From positions 1-64,000 of the forward strand of contig DATGQD010000065.1 of assembly GCA_035304385.1 (NCBI GenBank): a DNA stretch of 64,000 nucleotides, read 5' to 3'. Below the pieces are notes generated by a model, which saw only the letters and a program-made list of their open reading frames with translations, was not told where the DNA came from and did not search any database. Numbering within the stretch: position 1 is the stretch's first letter; each line of letters opens with the position of its first letter. Positions 63,455 through 64,000 of the stretch are shown here, piece after piece. Origin of the DNA: ZC4RG29 sp035304385 (lineage in GTDB: Bacteria > Bacteroidota > Bacteroidia > Cytophagales > Cyclobacteriaceae). A program made the position numbers and the translations under genes.

Positions 63455-64000
63455 TCTGCTGATCCTCCTGAAAAAGGAGTTCACGCTGGAACTCCGCAGA
63501 AAGTCTGTGATCTCAGGCATCGGCCTGTACTTATTCAGCCTCGTATTTATTTGTTACCTCACGTTCAATCTCCGGCTTAACGCGATAAATGCGGCGACGT
63601 GGTCGGCCTTGTTCTGGCTCGTTATTCTGTTCTCGGCGGTGAACACCGTGGCCAAGAGCTTCATCGGTGAAAAGCCGGGCGCGTGGGTTTACCTGTATAT
63701 GACTGCGGGCGCCCACGAGATCATTATTTCCCGGATCATTTACAATTTCATTCTGTGTTTGCTGCTGGCGCTCGTGGGATACGGCCTGTTTGTGCTGTTT
63801 ATCGATAACCCGGTGGCCGACCAGGGTGTGTTTCTCGCCGGGCTCGCCCTTACCTGCCTCGGATTTTCCGCTTCCCTCAGTCTCATTTCGGGGATTGCCG
63901 CCAAAGCGCGGAACAGCCACGTCGTGATGGCAGTGTTGAGCTTTCCGGTGATGATCGGCATTCTGCTCATGGCCATCCGGATCACCAAAAACGCCCTGGA
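63447..64000 (+). CDS. ccmB: Heme exporter permease CcmB, partial at the window edge
   Basis: The ATG at 63447 opens a frame that runs off the right end (184 codons visible). CcmB is the membrane subunit of the CcmAB heme exporter for cytochrome c maturation. The start MNNLLILLKKEFTLELRRK and the later GEKPGAWVYLYMTAGA and LLALVGYGLFVL helices match the family; about five hydrophobic segments are visible. It overlaps the Wzz stop by eight bases. The rest of the ccm genes would lie to the right. Confidence 0.85.
   Translation, partial: MNNLLILLKKEFTLELRRKSVISGIGLYLFSLVFICYLTFNLRLNAINAATWSALFWLVILFSAVNTVAKSFIGEKPGAWVYLYMTAGAHEIIISRIIYNFILCLLLALVGYGLFVLFIDNPVADQGVFLAGLALTCLGFSASLSLISGIAAKARNSHVVMAVLSFPVMIGILLMAIRITKNAL

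Overview
The window is chromosomal DNA from a member of the Bacteroidota, most likely the Cytophagia (Cytophagales). The grounds are a SprE/PorW lipoprotein and a cargo protein with a type IX secretion (T9SS) C-terminal tail, several Bacteroidota-type -7 promoter elements (TAnnTTTG), an F-type ATP synthase operon ordered atpB-E-F-H-A-G without atpD and atpC, and the sprE-pbp1A-uvrC and SurA/PpiC-MoxR gene orders. No species can be named from sequence alone. I saw no rRNA, tRNA or CRISPR array, and no gene-free stretch above 300 bases.

Layout. (1) 0-0.3 kb: a dispersed AGGAT-type repeat and a decayed IS3-family transposase fragment that runs into the 3' end of uvrC. (2) 0.3-7.1 kb, minus strand: uvrC, a class A penicillin-binding protein and sprE/porW. 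(3) 7.3-15.8 kb, plus strand: an M23 peptidase with a bactofilin, atpZ, an AtpI-like protein, six ATP synthase genes, then a UbiA-like protein translationally coupled to a methyltransferase. (4) 16-20.7 kb, plus strand: a PAS histidine kinase, a GNAT-like protein, a VTT membrane protein and ferrochelatase. (5) 20.7-25.5 kb, minus strand: a NadR-like kinase, a GNAT protein, thioredoxin, a metallo-beta-lactamase/double-rhodanese protein and a TauE/SafE permease (together a likely sulfur-handling set), and RlpA. (6) 25.6-35.2 kb, plus strand: guaB, a SpoIIE phosphatase / STAS / anti-sigma-like kinase partner-switching set, three parvulin/SurA-type chaperone genes and MoxR. (7) 35.3-36.9 kb, minus strand: a small Rieske-like lipoprotein and pheS.

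(8) 37-63.4 kb: a large surface-polysaccharide locus. It opens with a WecA-type initiating transferase and a sugar aminotransferase. The middle (about 39.4-55.7 kb) is a mixed-strand set of two O-antigen ligase/polymerase-like proteins, four GT4 glycosyltransferases, four methyltransferases, an asparagine synthetase, a flippase and a secreted transglutaminase-like T9SS cargo. The far end carries nucleotide-sugar genes: homologues of WbpB, WbpD, WbpE and a TviB/WbpO-type dehydrogenase, which together would make UDP-GlcNAc(3NAc)A; RfbA and RfbD from the dTDP-rhamnose pathway; a UDP-glucuronate 4-epimerase; and a Wzz-like chain-length protein. (9) The right edge cuts through ccmB, a heme-exporter permease.

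How they work together: WecA would load the first sugar on undecaprenyl phosphate, the GT4 enzymes extend it with sugars from the nucleotide-sugar enzymes, methyltransferases and AsnB-type amidation decorate it, the flippase exports it, and the Wzy-like and Wzz-like proteins polymerise it and set its length. The most notable observations are the palindromic dispersed repeat between moxR and the lipoprotein gene, the IS3 remnant supplying the end of uvrC, the hairpins on both sides of atpE, and the T9SS transglutaminase-like protein inside the glycan locus.
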